A program made the position numbers and the translations under genes. From contig CACWLI010000015.1 in assembly GCA_902761685.1 (NCBI GenBank), positions 1 through 29,619 on the forward strand: DNA of 29,619 bases, written 5' to 3'. This DNA comes from an uncultured Erysipelotrichaceae bacterium. Lineage in GTDB: Bacteria > Bacillota_I > Bacilli_A > RF39 > UBA660. A model generated the notes under the pieces. That model was not told the origin of the DNA and searched no databases. It was given only the letters and a program-made list of their open reading frames with translations. Each line of letters begins with the position of its first letter. The stretch's first letter is position 1. This document shows positions 15,051 to 23,583 of this stretch, in pieces.

Positions 15051-15930
15051 CTACTTTATCTACAAATATTTCATGTAAAGTTGGTTCTTCAACTACAAAT
15101 TTAGTTATATTATCATATTTAGATAAACCTTTAAATACACGACTTACACATGTATTATCTTCTATTTTAATATTATATTCTTCTTTATTTTTAGTTACTT
15201 CAAGTACTCCTTTTATTTTAGATACTTCCTCTTGATTAATATCACCTATTACTTTAATATTTTTACGTCTATAATCTTCTTTTATTTGTGATAATTTTCC
15301 ACCTAAAACTATATTACCCTTAACAAGTATAATAAGTGAATCACAAAAGTATTCTATATGTTCCATCATATGAGATGAAAATATAATAATTGTTTTTTCT
15401 TTTTTAAGTCTTAGTATTACTTTCTTAAACATTTCAACATTAATAGGATCAAGTCCACTAAATGGTTCGTCTAGTATTAATAGTTTTGGTTTATGAATAA
15501 CACTAATTATAAATTGTATTTTTTGTTGATTACCTTTTGATAATTCTTTTATTTTTTTATTTTTATAGTCTTCAACATTAAATTCTTTTAAATACTTATC
15601 TAATTCAGTTTCTACTTCTTTTGGAGTCATTCCTTTTAATACACCATAATAAGTAGCTTGTTCTAAAACTGTTTTAGATGGTAATAAACTTCTTTCTTCT
15701 GTTAAAAAGCCAATTTTATCAGTAACACTATAATCTATCTTTTTTCCATCTAATGTTATTTCTCCGCTTGTTTTATCAAGTAATCCCATAATCATTCTAA
15801 ATGTAGTAGTTTTACCTGCTCCATTTACTCCAAGAAGTCCAAATATTTCTCCTTCTTTTATTTCAAAAGATATATCATTAACAGCTCTAAAGTCATCATA
15901 GTATTTTGTTACATGTTCAACTTTTAACAT
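15031..15930 (-). CDS. ABC exporter ATP-binding subunit (NatA/YhaQ-like)
   Basis: All ABC ATPase motifs are present: Walker A GVNGAGKT (about 34-41), a Q-loop region, the signature LSKGNQQKI, Walker B LLILDEP with the D-loop SGLDP, and the switch histidine in SSHMMEH. The C-terminal about 80 residues form the small regulatory domain (DUF4162-like) seen in YhaQ and NatA. It powers the permease encoded immediately downstream. Its start overlaps the end of pduL by 7 nt, so the three genes form one operon. The substrate cannot be inferred. Confidence 0.92.
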   Translation of the reverse strand: MLKVEHVTKYYDDFRAVNDISFEIKEGEIFGLLGVNGAGKTTTFRMIMGLLDKTSGEITLDGKKIDYSVTDKIGFLTEERSLLPSKTVLEQATYYGVLKGMTPKEVETELDKYLKEFNVEDYKNKKIKELSKGNQQKIQFIISVIHKPKLLILDEPFSGLDPINVEMFKKVILRLKKEKTIIIFSSHMMEHIEYFCDSLIILVKGNIVLGGKLSQIKEDYRRKNIKVIGDINQEEVSKIKGVLEVTKNKEEYNIKIEDNTCVSRVFKGLSKYDNITKFVVEEPTLHEIFVDKVGEAYEE

Positions 15931-16481
15931 ATCTTCACACTCATTCCTGTTTCTATTCCAAGCTTTTCAGCTTCATCTTTATTCATATGAAGTTCTAATT
16001 TACAAGTTTCATCTGATTTAATATGAACATCATCTAGTATTACTCCATTTTCATATTCTACTGTTACTACTTCTCCTTTACTTCTATTAAAAGTAATTAA
16101 ATCCTCAGCACTCATATGTATATGTCTATCAGCTACAATAGTAGATTCAAGCGCATGATATGTTCCATTAGGTCCAATTATATCAACCCATTCACTACCC
16201 TCTAAGTCTCCACTAGTTCTAATAGGTGCTTTTATTCCAAAATATTCATTATCTCTTTCTAATAATTCTACTTGTGTATATTTTCTACATGGACCTATTA
16301 TTCTAATATGTTCTAAAGTTTTACCATTTCTTTCTAATGTAACTGTTTCTTCTGCAGCAAATTGTCCTATTTGAACTAAATCACGCTTTTTAGTAAGTTC
16401 ATAACCTTGTCCAAATAAAATATCTAATACTTCTCTTGTCACATGTATATGATGATTAGATACTCCAACTTTTATATCCAT
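15924..16481 (-). CDS. pduL: Phosphate propanoyltransferase PduL
   Basis: PduL converts acyl-CoA and phosphate to acyl-phosphate and CoA, an analogue of Pta used with acetate or propionate kinase. The 185-aa protein has the two-domain PduL form. The first half has VSNHHIHVT and GPCRKYTQVEL, then RTSGD. The second half has VADRHIHMS and LELHMNKDEAE, whose histidines bind the two metal ions. There is no N-terminal extension of the kind used to target microcompartments, and no shell genes lie nearby. It is therefore likely a housekeeping, substrate-level phosphorylation enzyme. Start: GGAGGGTAATATATG. It leads the operon with the ABC exporter, which is an odd partner. Confidence 0.95.
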   Translation of the reverse strand: MDIKVGVSNHHIHVTREVLDILFGQGYELTKKRDLVQIGQFAAEETVTLERNGKTLEHIRIIGPCRKYTQVELLERDNEYFGIKAPIRTSGDLEGSEWVDIIGPNGTYHALESTIVADRHIHMSAEDLITFNRSKGEVVTVEYENGVILDDVHIKSDETCKLELHMNKDEAEKLGIETGMSVKIC

Positions 16482-16552
16482 ATATTACCCTCCATTCTAA
16501 ATATAATTATAATATAAAAATATTAAAAATAAAATAAAGTTATAGTTGCTTA

Positions 16553-16580
16553 TCACATTTTTATTGTTATTTCATTTAAT
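16553..16580 (+). promoter_or_regulatory. Possible sigma-E-type sporulation promoter of gerQ
   Basis: TCACATT (16553-16559) and CATTTAAT (16573-16580), 13 nt apart, resemble the sigma-E form (TCATATT and CATACAAT). gerQ is sigma-E-dependent in Bacillus subtilis. The A+T-rich background makes chance matches easy. Confidence 0.35.
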
Positions 16581-16603
16581 ATTTATAAAGGATGGTGTTA
16601 TAA

Positions 16604-16930
16604 ATGAATGGTAGTTATTATCAAACCCCAGTATTTATTAATGATTTAAATAGAGACACAGAAAATCCTATTATACCAACTACTCCATTTACTATGGAAC
16701 AAAGTTACATTGAAAATATACTTAGAAACAATACAGGTAAAAAAGTAAGAGTACATGCTTCTTTTAGTGATTCAGTTGAATGGAGAGATAGAGTTTTTAC
16801 AGGTATAATAGAACATGCTGGACGTGATAACTTAATAATTAAAGATGTTGATAATAATAAGAATTATTTAATACTAATGATTTATGTAGACTTTTTTGAG
16901 TTTGATGAAGAAATTACTTATGCTAAATAG
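16604..16930 (+). CDS. gerQ: Spore coat protein GerQ
   Basis: GerQ is a spore coat protein needed for the cortex hydrolase CwlJ to sit in the coat. The family core is clear: SYIENILRNNTGKKVRVHA (about 30-48), WRDRVFTGIIEHAGRDNLII (about 58-77), then YLILMIYVDFFEFDEEI at the end. The protein has 108 aa, shorter than the Bacillus protein of about 180 aa, because the long variable N-terminus is missing. The lysines close to the N-terminus that Bacillus GerQ uses for transglutaminase crosslinking are absent. Start: GGATGGTG 6 nt before the ATG. It lies near ung, as it does in Bacillus. Its presence implies a sporulating or recently sporulating lineage. Confidence 0.9.
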   Translation: MNGSYYQTPVFINDLNRDTENPIIPTTPFTMEQSYIENILRNNTGKKVRVHASFSDSVEWRDRVFTGIIEHAGRDNLIIKDVDNNKNYLILMIYVDFFEFDEEITYAK

Positions 16931-16931
16931 C

Positions 16932-16960
16932 TTTAAAAAATAAACTATTTTTGATATAAT
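16932..16960 (+). promoter_or_regulatory. Promoter of the LemA-like gene
   Basis: TTTAAA (16932-16937), 17-nt spacer, TATAAT (16955-16960) with TGA in front, giving an extended -10. It lies 21 nt before the ATG at 16980. Confidence 0.6.
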
Positions 16961-16979
16961 TATATAAGGATGTGATTAC

Positions 16980-17537
16980 ATGACAAAACCAAATATAATT
17001 ATTCTTATAATAGCTATATTATTAATACTAATAGGTTTATGTATTATTTTATATAAATCATTTAATGAAAAAATAGAACATATTATTGATAAATTAGATG
17101 ATTCAGAAGAAGAAATAGTAGATAAACTAAAAAGTAAACATGATTTAATTCAAAAACTTATTAAGCATGTTCAAACTAAATATAAAGTTGAGAGTAAAAT
17201 ATTTGAAGATGTTAATAAAATAACTATAGAAGATTTATCTTCATTTAAAGATGAGAAAAAATTAAATAAATGTTATAAAGAAATACTTCAAATAAAAGAA
17301 GATAATAATAAAGTAAGAGAAACTAAAGCTTTTAAAGAAATGTTAACTAATTATGAAGAAAATGATATTAATATTATTTCACTTAGAACATTTCATAATA
17401 AATATACATTAATATATAATAATATGTTACATAAATTTCCATATAATATTATTTCTAAAATTAAAAGATACAAACTAAAGACATTAATTGATGGAAAAGA
17501 ATTAGATAATAATTTCAATAATGATTTAGAAGTGTAA
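16980..17537 (+). CDS. LemA-like membrane-anchored coiled-coil protein
   Basis: One N-terminal transmembrane helix (about 6-26) is followed by a long charged helical region, as in LemA proteins (N-out, helical bundle). KLKSKHDLIQKLIKHVQTKY at about 50-69 matches the LemA segment where RADLIPNLVETV is usual. The end YNNMLHKFPYNIISKIKRYK fits the conserved YN...FP...A...F signature. The 185-aa length is right. LemA function is poorly known. Start: AAGGATGTGATTACATG. It follows gerQ in the same direction with its own promoter, and its stop codon lies in a hairpin. Confidence 0.75.
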   Translation: MTKPNIIILIIAILLILIGLCIILYKSFNEKIEHIIDKLDDSEEEIVDKLKSKHDLIQKLIKHVQTKYKVESKIFEDVNKITIEDLSSFKDEKKLNKCYKEILQIKEDNNKVRETKAFKEMLTNYEENDINIISLRTFHNKYTLIYNNMLHKFPYNIISKIKRYKLKTLIDGKELDNNFNNDLEV

Positions 17538-17551
17538 AACACTTCTTTTAT
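17528..17551 (+). terminator. Hairpin after the LemA-like gene
   Basis: AGAAGTGT-AAA-ACACTTCT, a perfect 8-bp stem, followed by TTTAT. It overlaps the stop codon and sits 18 nt before the ribosome site of the next gene, so it may attenuate rather than end transcription. Confidence 0.6.
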
Positions 17552-17568
17552 ATTGCTGGAGGATACAT

Positions 17569-18441
17569 ATGCCAAACTATAAAACTCATTCTATTCATAT
17601 AGATAAAACAAGTGATTTTATTGATTCAAGAATAGAATTAGATAAAGAAGATTTAAAAGTATTTTCATTTGGTCCTGATTCACTTGCTTTTACTGATATA
17701 TTTGCTTTTAATTTACAACATAATGCTAATTCAAAATACTTTTTTTATTTGTTATTAAAAAAGATTAAAGAAGAAAATCTAGTAGATAATAGTGAAATGA
17801 TTAGTTTTTTATATGGTCAAATTAGTCATTATGTTTTAGATGTAGTATTTCATCCATATATTTATTACATAACAAATAATATGAAAACAAATAGTATTAT
17901 AAATGCTCACTTACAAGTCGAATTATGGTTAGATAGTTATATAATGAATAAATATTCTATTTATAGTGAAAACTATTATAAAAAAAATAAAATAGAAGAT
18001 CCTAAAGTAAGACAAGTAATAGATTATGTGTATAAACAAGTTTATAAATGTTTATTTGCAAGTAATAAATACGATATAGGTATTAACACTATTAAACTAA
18101 TTGAAACTACTACTAGAAATAATAAACCAATTAATGATATATGTACTACATTAAACATTGGTGATATTAGTTATAGTCGCGATTATAATAAAATTAGAGA
18201 ATATTTAAATAAAGAAAGAAGATTATGGTTAAATCCTATTACAGGTGAAGAAAGAATTGAATCAGTAAATGAATTATGGAATGAAGCAGTTGGTTTATTT
18301 ATTGAAACTATTGAAGAAGTTAATGCTTATTTATATGATCAAAAACCATTAAAAAATAGGTTAATTGATTCTAACCTATCTTATGATACTGCTTTACCAT
18401 GTAATACACCAAAAAAGTTTATTTATGCCAAAAAATACTAA
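17569..18441 (+). CDS. Zinc-dependent phospholipase C-like protein
   Basis: The 290-aa protein fits the zinc-dependent phospholipase C / S1-P1-like fold family (PF00882 type). The N-terminal NYKTHSIHID region supplies early histidines, GPDSLAF is near 33-39, and YGQISHYVLDVVFHPYIYY (about 84-102) has the HxxxD metal pattern typical of the family. There is no signal peptide, unlike clostridial toxin-type enzymes. A cytoplasmic or membrane-associated housekeeping role is more likely than secretion. Start: GGAGGATACATATG. Its stop overlaps the ung stop by 4 nt tail to tail. Confidence 0.8.
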   Translation: MPNYKTHSIHIDKTSDFIDSRIELDKEDLKVFSFGPDSLAFTDIFAFNLQHNANSKYFFYLLLKKIKEENLVDNSEMISFLYGQISHYVLDVVFHPYIYYITNNMKTNSIINAHLQVELWLDSYIMNKYSIYSENYYKKNKIEDPKVRQVIDYVYKQVYKCLFASNKYDIGINTIKLIETTTRNNKPINDICTTLNIGDISYSRDYNKIREYLNKERRLWLNPITGEERIESVNELWNEAVGLFIETIEEVNAYLYDQKPLKNRLIDSNLSYDTALPCNTPKKFIYAKKY

Positions 18442-19103
18442 TAAGGAAGTTTAAAATTAACTTCTTTTATATTGTTCTTTTTTAAAAATTCATTTGTTTT
18501 AGAAAATGGTTTACTTCCAAAAAATCCATTTCTAGCAGAAAAAGGACTTGGATGAGTACTTTCTATTACTAAGTGTTTAGGGTTTGTTATAAACACTTTT
18601 TTACTTCTAGCAAAACTTCCCCATAATATAAATACAACTGGTTCTTCTTTTAAATTTAATAATTTAATTATATGATCAGTTAATAATTGCCAGCCTAGAT
18701 CTTTATGAGAAGCAGGTGAATCTTTTCTTACAGTTAAAACACTATTTAATAAGAGTACTCCTTCTTTAGCCCAAGGAGTTAAATCACCAACATCACCATT
18801 CTTAATACCTAAGTCATCATATAATTCTTTAAATATATTTTGTAAACTAGGAGGAACTTTTATTCCTTTTTGAACGCTAAATGATAAACCATGAGCTTCA
18901 CCTTTTCCATGATATGGATCTTGTCCTATTATAACAACTTTAGTATCTTTATAACTTGTTTGTTTTAATGCATTAAAAATATTATCAAATTCAGGATAAC
19001 ATGTATAGTACTTATACTCTTCTTCTACTCTTCTCATAAATTTATGAAATCCTTCACTTTCCCATACACTTTTTAATACTATATCCCAATCATTTCCTAT
19101 CAT
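18438..19103 (-). CDS. ung: Uracil-DNA glycosylase
   Basis: Family 1 UDG removes uracil from DNA and starts base excision repair. The water-activating motif GQDPYHGKGEAHGLSFS (about 59-75) with the catalytic Asp is complete. GVLLLNSVLTV (about 129-139) contains the uracil-binding Asn. HPSPFSA (about 185-191) is the leucine-loop/minor-groove motif, here with the usual catalytic His. The 221-aa length is standard. The ATG overlaps the TGA of the upstream transporter gene (ATGA), so translation is probably coupled. Confidence 0.98.
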   Translation of the reverse strand: MIGNDWDIVLKSVWESEGFHKFMRRVEEEYKYYTCYPEFDNIFNALKQTSYKDTKVVIIGQDPYHGKGEAHGLSFSVQKGIKVPPSLQNIFKELYDDLGIKNGDVGDLTPWAKEGVLLLNSVLTVRKDSPASHKDLGWQLLTDHIIKLLNLKEEPVVFILWGSFARSKKVFITNPKHLVIESTHPSPFSARNGFFGSKPFSKTNEFLKKNNIKEVNFKLPY

Positions 19104-20293
19104 TTTAACACATCCTTTAATAATTTAATTATACTATAAGAATTAATAATAATCATAATAAATATAAATATATCAGTATATTTCCATAAAAAAGAACTAT
19201 CAATAATACTAGATAATGTTAATATGATTAAAAAAGATATTTTAATTATATTCTTAATACTTTTTTTATAAATCAAATAATTAATATGACTTTCTAATAT
19301 ATAATATCCACTTAGTAATGTAGTAAATGCAAATAATATTAATATAATTGTTATTAAATAAATACCTGATTTATTATTAGTATAACTAAATATCTTAATT
19401 ATTAATAAATTATAATCACTAACTAAACTATGTGAATAACTATATATTAATACTAAACAAGTTATTAACAATGTAATTACTATTGATATAAAATAAACTC
19501 CAATTATCTGATATTTTGTTGATACTTCTACACTACTAGAGTCACTTCCACTAGAAATACTAGTAGTACCTATTAATATCTCATTCATAAATATACTTCT
19601 TTTAATACCAATTACAAGTCCACTAAATATAGATTTAAATGTTAATAAATTATTGATAAGTATTTTAGTTTGAAATAATAACTCATCAAAATGACTAACT
19701 ATTCCAAATAAACATATTATTATAAATAATATACATTTAAATGGAACTATTTTATTTATGTATTTACTTATAGTATTAATATCACATCTAATAATAATAC
19801 TAATTATACAAAAAATAATTAATATTATACATAAATTATTTAAATTAAGTGTATTTTTTAGTATATTACTAATTGTGTTAATCTGAATCATTTGAAAAAG
19901 ATAAGAATATAATACAAGTATTATTATAACTGAGATAATAGATAAATATTTATTATTTAAACCATTTCTAATTATAAAATATGGTCCACCTATATTTTTA
20001 TTGTTAATAGTTTGTTTATATATATTACCAAGTTTAGATTCAGAATATATAAGTGATGTTGATAATAATGAAAATATTATCATCCATATAACAGAACTAA
20101 AACCACCAATTATTATAGATGATAGTGTTCCAATTACACTACCTACTCCAATTTTAGTAGCAAGTGATAAAAATAAACCAGATTTATCTCCAGCTAATAA
20201 TTCTTTAATATTAATTTTATAGTTTTTAAATCTTAATTTTATACTTAAATAAATTGATATAAAAAATAAAAATATTACTAATAATATCCACAT
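19100..20293 (-). CDS. AGCS-family (alanine/glycine:sodium) symporter-like protein
   Basis: The 397-aa protein is strongly hydrophobic with about 10-11 membrane segments. TKIGVGSVIGTLSSIIIGG (about 46-64) matches the AGCS motif with its Gly pairs. YSESKLGNIYKQ and GGPYFIIRNGL follow in family order. RSIFMNEILIGTTSIS (about 236-251) is the counterpart of the RGIFSNEAGLGSAPI motif. It is shorter than most AGCS members (about 450 aa) and diverges in the last motif, so the substrate is uncertain. No Shine-Dalgarno site precedes the ATG, and a -10 box lies 11-16 nt upstream, which may make the message nearly leaderless. It is co-transcribed with ung. Confidence 0.82.
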   Translation of the reverse strand: MWILLVIFLFFISIYLSIKLRFKNYKINIKELLAGDKSGLFLSLATKIGVGSVIGTLSSIIIGGFSSVIWMIIFSLLSTSLIYSESKLGNIYKQTINNKNIGGPYFIIRNGLNNKYLSIISVIIILVLYSYLFQMIQINTISNILKNTLNLNNLCIILIIFCIISIIIRCDINTISKYINKIVPFKCILFIIICLFGIVSHFDELLFQTKILINNLLTFKSIFSGLVIGIKRSIFMNEILIGTTSISSGSDSSSVEVSTKYQIIGVYFISIVITLLITCLVLIYSYSHSLVSDYNLLIIKIFSYTNNKSGIYLITIILILFAFTTLLSGYYILESHINYLIYKKSIKNIIKISFLIILTLSSIIDSSFLWKYTDIFIFIMIIINSYSIIKLLKDVLK

Positions 20294-20303
20294 ATTAATA
20301 AGT

Positions 20304-20309
20304 ATTATA
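20304..20309 (-). promoter_or_regulatory. -10 box very close to the AGCS start codon
   Basis: Minus strand TATAAT ends 10 nt before the ATG at 20293. If used, transcription would begin about 4 nt before the start codon. The -35 is poor. Confidence 0.4.
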
Positions 20310-20327
20310 TTTTATAAAAAGTATTCA

Positions 20328-20359
20328 TAAAAAAAGTTATCATTACTTATGATAACTTT
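20328..20359 (-). terminator. Intrinsic terminator of the rplI-dnaB-rlmH operon
   Basis: Perfect 11-bp stem AAAGTTATCAT/ATGATAACTTT (20333-20343 with 20349-20359), 5-nt loop, seven T on the minus strand. It overlaps the stop of rlmH. Confidence 0.8.
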
Positions 20360-20780
20360 CATTATTTATTATTTTAAATGATCTATATATTTGTTCTAAT
20401 AATATTCCTCTAAATAATCCATGAGGAAATGTCATATCAGAAAATGATATTCTTTTATTTACTAACTTTTTAACTTCATCATTTACTCCATTAGAACCAC
20501 CTATAATAAATGTTATATTACTTTTACCACTTGTAAAAGTGTCACTTATTAAATTTGATAATTCAATTGAATTTAATTTTTCTCCTTTAATATCTAAATA
20601 AATATTATAGTCTTTATTATTTATATTTTTAATTATTTCATTTGATTCATCATCAATATTATTATCTTTTAATTCAACTATTTCTATTTTATGATATTTA
20701 GATATTCTAGTTTTATAATCATTAATTAAATCATTTAAATATTTTTCTTTTATTTTACCTACACAAATTATTTTAATCAT
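20343..20780 (-). CDS. rlmH: 23S rRNA (pseudouridine-1915-N3)-methyltransferase RlmH
   Basis: RlmH is a SPOUT-class enzyme that methylates pseudouridine 1915 in helix 69 of 23S rRNA. The N-terminus IKIICVGKIKEKYL is typical. The knotted SAM site is FIIGGSNGVNDEVK (about 91-104), followed by the C-terminal signature TFPHGLFRGILLEQIYRSFKI, shown in part as FPHGLFRGILLEQIYR. At 145 aa it is a little shorter than the usual 159, mainly in internal loops; the end NNESYHK is complete. Its ATG overlaps the stop of the peptidase gene by 1 nt (TAATG). Confidence 0.97.
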   Translation of the reverse strand: MIKIICVGKIKEKYLNDLINDYKTRISKYHKIEIVELKDNNIDDESNEIIKNINNKDYNIYLDIKGEKLNSIELSNLISDTFTSGKSNITFIIGGSNGVNDEVKKLVNKRISFSDMTFPHGLFRGILLEQIYRSFKIINNESYHK

Positions 20781-22234
20781 TATTGATATAGTGATAATGG
20801 ATTAATAGTTGAACCACCTTTTTTAACAGTTAAGTGAAGGTGTTTACCTGTACAAGATCCTGTACATCCCATTATTCCAATTAATTGTCCTTTCTCAACT
20901 TTATCTCCAACACTAACAAGAGTTTTAGCTAAGTGCATGTATTGTGAAGTATATCCATTATGGTGATCAATTATAATATTAATTCCTTCACCACTACCAC
21001 TCCATCCAGCACGAGTAACAGTACCACTTTGTATTGCAAATATATTATTAGATGATGTACCTGTTATATCAGTACCATTATGTAAGTGAGCAGTTCTTCT
21101 AATTGGGTGAATACGATAACCATAATGAGAAGATATTTTAAATGGTTTAACTGTTGGCCAAGCCCAATATGTAGTATTACCATAGTATACAACATTCTTA
21201 GCCCCATATACCATTACTCTATCAACTGCTTCTCTTATTACTTCATTACTTACTTGAGCAGTATTAACTACATTATTATTAATTTGTTTAGTAGCAAATG
21301 TAACTTTAGCAAGTCCATTTGAACCTTGCTGTTTAACATAAGATTCATCAGCATTAATAGTTTTATCATATTCTATTTTAGTATCATATTTTATTGTTTG
21401 ATATTCAGTTTCAAATGACTCAATAACAACATCAGATAATGGTGAAACATGTGCTACTGTTACTTCTTGTCCAACAGCAAGTAATGCATTTTCACCAGCT
21501 ATATCTGGATTAGCTATTAAAAAGTCTGATACACCAAGCTTATTATTATAAGCAATTGACTCAATAGTATCACTTGATTTAACTTTGTATTTACTAGTTA
21601 AATTAGTAGTACCATATAAGAAATACATACTTAAACTATCAGCATCAGTAAATATTTCTTCTTCTGTTGATATATATGTTTTCTTAATAGATACTTCATT
21701 ATTTAAATAAATATTAGTTATTTCTACACCAGTATCTTTAATAACTTCTTGTTCACTATTTAAATACTTTTCATATTTTTCTTCTGGAATAAATGCAGTT
21801 ACTGTCTTTTTAACAGCTGCATCTAAATCTTCTTTATTTAATATATAGAAAGTATTCTTTTCTTTGTCTCTAGTAATAGATACTTCATAACCCTCAATTG
21901 TAAATGGTTCTAAATCTTTAATATCTTCATAAATCTCTTTAGCAGTTTTTAAGTTATTACTATAAGTTGCTACTTCATGAACTTCTAATCCTGCTGGACT
22001 ATGAACTTTATCAACTTTATATTTATCTTTTATTTCTTGTTGTTCTTCATCTATTAATTTATATAATTCATCCTTAGAAGATAAAAGTCCTATTTTTTCT
22101 CCTCCAAGATAAACTTGATAATAATGATGAACTTCTTTTTCCTTAGGTTTAAATGTTAAACATAAATAAAGTACAAGTCCAATTATTATAATACCAAAGA
22201 TTATATTACCAAATGTAACTTCTTTTTTATTCAT
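20780..22234 (-). CDS. Membrane-anchored LysM-G5-M23 peptidoglycan endopeptidase
   Basis: A short cytoplasmic start and one transmembrane helix (about 8-27) anchor an extracellular enzyme. A LysM-type domain (about 215-260; YKVKSSDTIESIA) binds glycan, a G5-like region follows (about 265-345), and the M23 zinc peptidase occupies the last about 120 residues. The zinc ligands are present as HNGTD and the HLH of GKHLHLT. It probably cuts peptide crosslinks during growth or division. The frame opens at 22264, but the ATG at 22234 has GGGAAG 6 nt upstream and overlaps dnaB by 8 nt (ATGAATAA), so I prefer it (484 aa); an ATG at 22240 is also possible. Confidence 0.9.
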   Translation of the reverse strand: MNKKEVTFGNIIFGIIIIGLVLYLCLTFKPKEKEVHHYYQVYLGGEKIGLLSSKDELYKLIDEEQQEIKDKYKVDKVHSPAGLEVHEVATYSNNLKTAKEIYEDIKDLEPFTIEGYEVSITRDKEKNTFYILNKEDLDAAVKKTVTAFIPEEKYEKYLNSEQEVIKDTGVEITNIYLNNEVSIKKTYISTEEEIFTDADSLSMYFLYGTTNLTSKYKVKSSDTIESIAYNNKLGVSDFLIANPDIAGENALLAVGQEVTVAHVSPLSDVVIESFETEYQTIKYDTKIEYDKTINADESYVKQQGSNGLAKVTFATKQINNNVVNTAQVSNEVIREAVDRVMVYGAKNVVYYGNTTYWAWPTVKPFKISSHYGYRIHPIRRTAHLHNGTDITGTSSNNIFAIQSGTVTRAGWSGSGEGINIIIDHHNGYTSQYMHLAKTLVSVGDKVEKGQLIGIMGCTGSCTGKHLHLTVKKGGSTINPLSLYQ

Positions 22235-23570
22235 TCTCATCTTCCCTACTTGTAAAATTTTCAAATGAACCAGTATTCATTTTAAAAATTAAATCAACAT
22301 GACCAGTTTGACCTGCTCTATGTTTTGCAATTAATAATTCTATTTTTCTATTTAAGTTAGTTTCATATTTTCCATAGTCATCACTATGTAAGAATAATAC
22401 CATATCGGCATCTTGTTCAATTGAACCAGATTCTCTTAAGTCAGATAGTTTTGGTTTACTATCTTCTCCTTTTCTTTGCTCAACACTACGAGAAAGTTGA
22501 GCAAGAGCTATAACAGGTATCTCTAATTCCATTGCAAGTTTTTTAATATCACGGCTAATTTCACTAACTTCTTGTACTCTTTGTCCTGCATATTTAGATG
22601 AACTTGATAATAATTGTAAGTAATCTATAACAATTAAATCTAATCCATCACTAGAATTCTTTAATTTTCTACATTTTCTTCTTATTTCACTAACGGTCAT
22701 ACCACCAGAATCATCTAAAGTAAGTTTAGTATCAGATAACTGACTCATAACTTCATTCCATTTCTTCCAATCAGTATTCTTTAGTTTACCAGTTTTTAAA
22801 ACATCCCCATCAATTTTACCAACGCATCCAAACATTCTCTTAGTTATTTCTTCAGCACTCATTTCAAGTGAGAAAAATGCAACACTCTTCTTTTCTTTAA
22901 TTGCTACATTTAAAGCAATGTTTAATGCGAAAGCACTTTTACCAGAACCTGGACGACCAGCTATAATTATAACTTGATTTTTTTGAAGACCACGAGTCAT
23001 TTTATCAAAATCATAAAAACCTGTTCTAAGTCCAGTAAAATCTGTTTTAGATTCTGCTAGTAATTCCATTTGTTTTTGTAACTCAGGTAAGATATCTTGA
23101 ATTCTCTTCATATCTTTACCAAGTTTATCATTATATACACTAAGTATATTTCTCTCAGCATTTTCAACTATATCTACAATTGGTTCTTGTTCTTCATAAC
23201 AATCTTCTTGTATCTTTGTACTAACATTAATTAAATTACGTAAAATACCTTTTTCAAACATAATTTTAATATAGTAATTTAAGTTAGCAGTAGATGGAAC
23301 AGAATTAATAATTTCAGTAATATATTCTACTCCACCAACTTTAGATAAATCTTTATTCTTATCAAGCTCATTACATACAGTATTTATATCAACAGGTATT
23401 CCATTAGTTTGTAAAGATTTCATTGCTTTAAATATAGTTCTGTTTTGTTCACTATAAAACATCTCTTCACTAACTTCATCCATTATTTTATCTAAAGCTT
23501 CTTGAGATAAAAAACCACAACCAAGTACAGATATTTCAGCTTCAATATTTTGAGGTTCACGTCTTGGCAT
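22227..23570 (-). CDS. dnaB: Replicative DNA helicase
   Basis: The hexameric replicative helicase unwinds DNA at the fork (called DnaC in Bacillus subtilis). The N-terminal DnaB domain starts PRREPQNIEAEISVLG. Walker A is GRPGSGKSAFALN (about 206-218), Walker B VIDYLQLL, followed by motif H4 LAQLSRSVEQR. SDLRESGSIEQDADMVLFLH near the C-terminus is highly conserved; no intein interrupts it. The 447 aa are standard. AAGGAGGAATT precedes the ATG. It lies 13 nt after rplI, the usual pair in Bacilli. Confidence 0.98.
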   Translation of the reverse strand: MPRREPQNIEAEISVLGCGFLSQEALDKIMDEVSEEMFYSEQNRTIFKAMKSLQTNGIPVDINTVCNELDKNKDLSKVGGVEYITEIINSVPSTANLNYYIKIMFEKGILRNLINVSTKIQEDCYEEQEPIVDIVENAERNILSVYNDKLGKDMKRIQDILPELQKQMELLAESKTDFTGLRTGFYDFDKMTRGLQKNQVIIIAGRPGSGKSAFALNIALNVAIKEKKSVAFFSLEMSAEEITKRMFGCVGKIDGDVLKTGKLKNTDWKKWNEVMSQLSDTKLTLDDSGGMTVSEIRRKCRKLKNSSDGLDLIVIDYLQLLSSSSKYAGQRVQEVSEISRDIKKLAMELEIPVIALAQLSRSVEQRKGEDSKPKLSDLRESGSIEQDADMVLFLHSDDYGKYETNLNRKIELLIAKHRAGQTGHVDLIFKMNTGSFENFTSREDENE

Positions 23571-23583
23571 AATTCCTCCTTAA

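Noticed and set aside
16931..16950. Terminator after gerQ (AAATAG/CTATTT)
   Set aside because: The 6-bp A+T stem has a long loop and almost no T tract, so it is too weak to call.
17393..21322. Frames 17393-17575 (minus), 20001-20222 and 21086-21322 (plus)
   Set aside because: They lie antisense to the LemA-like gene, the AGCS transporter and the M23 peptidase, whose motifs are clear.
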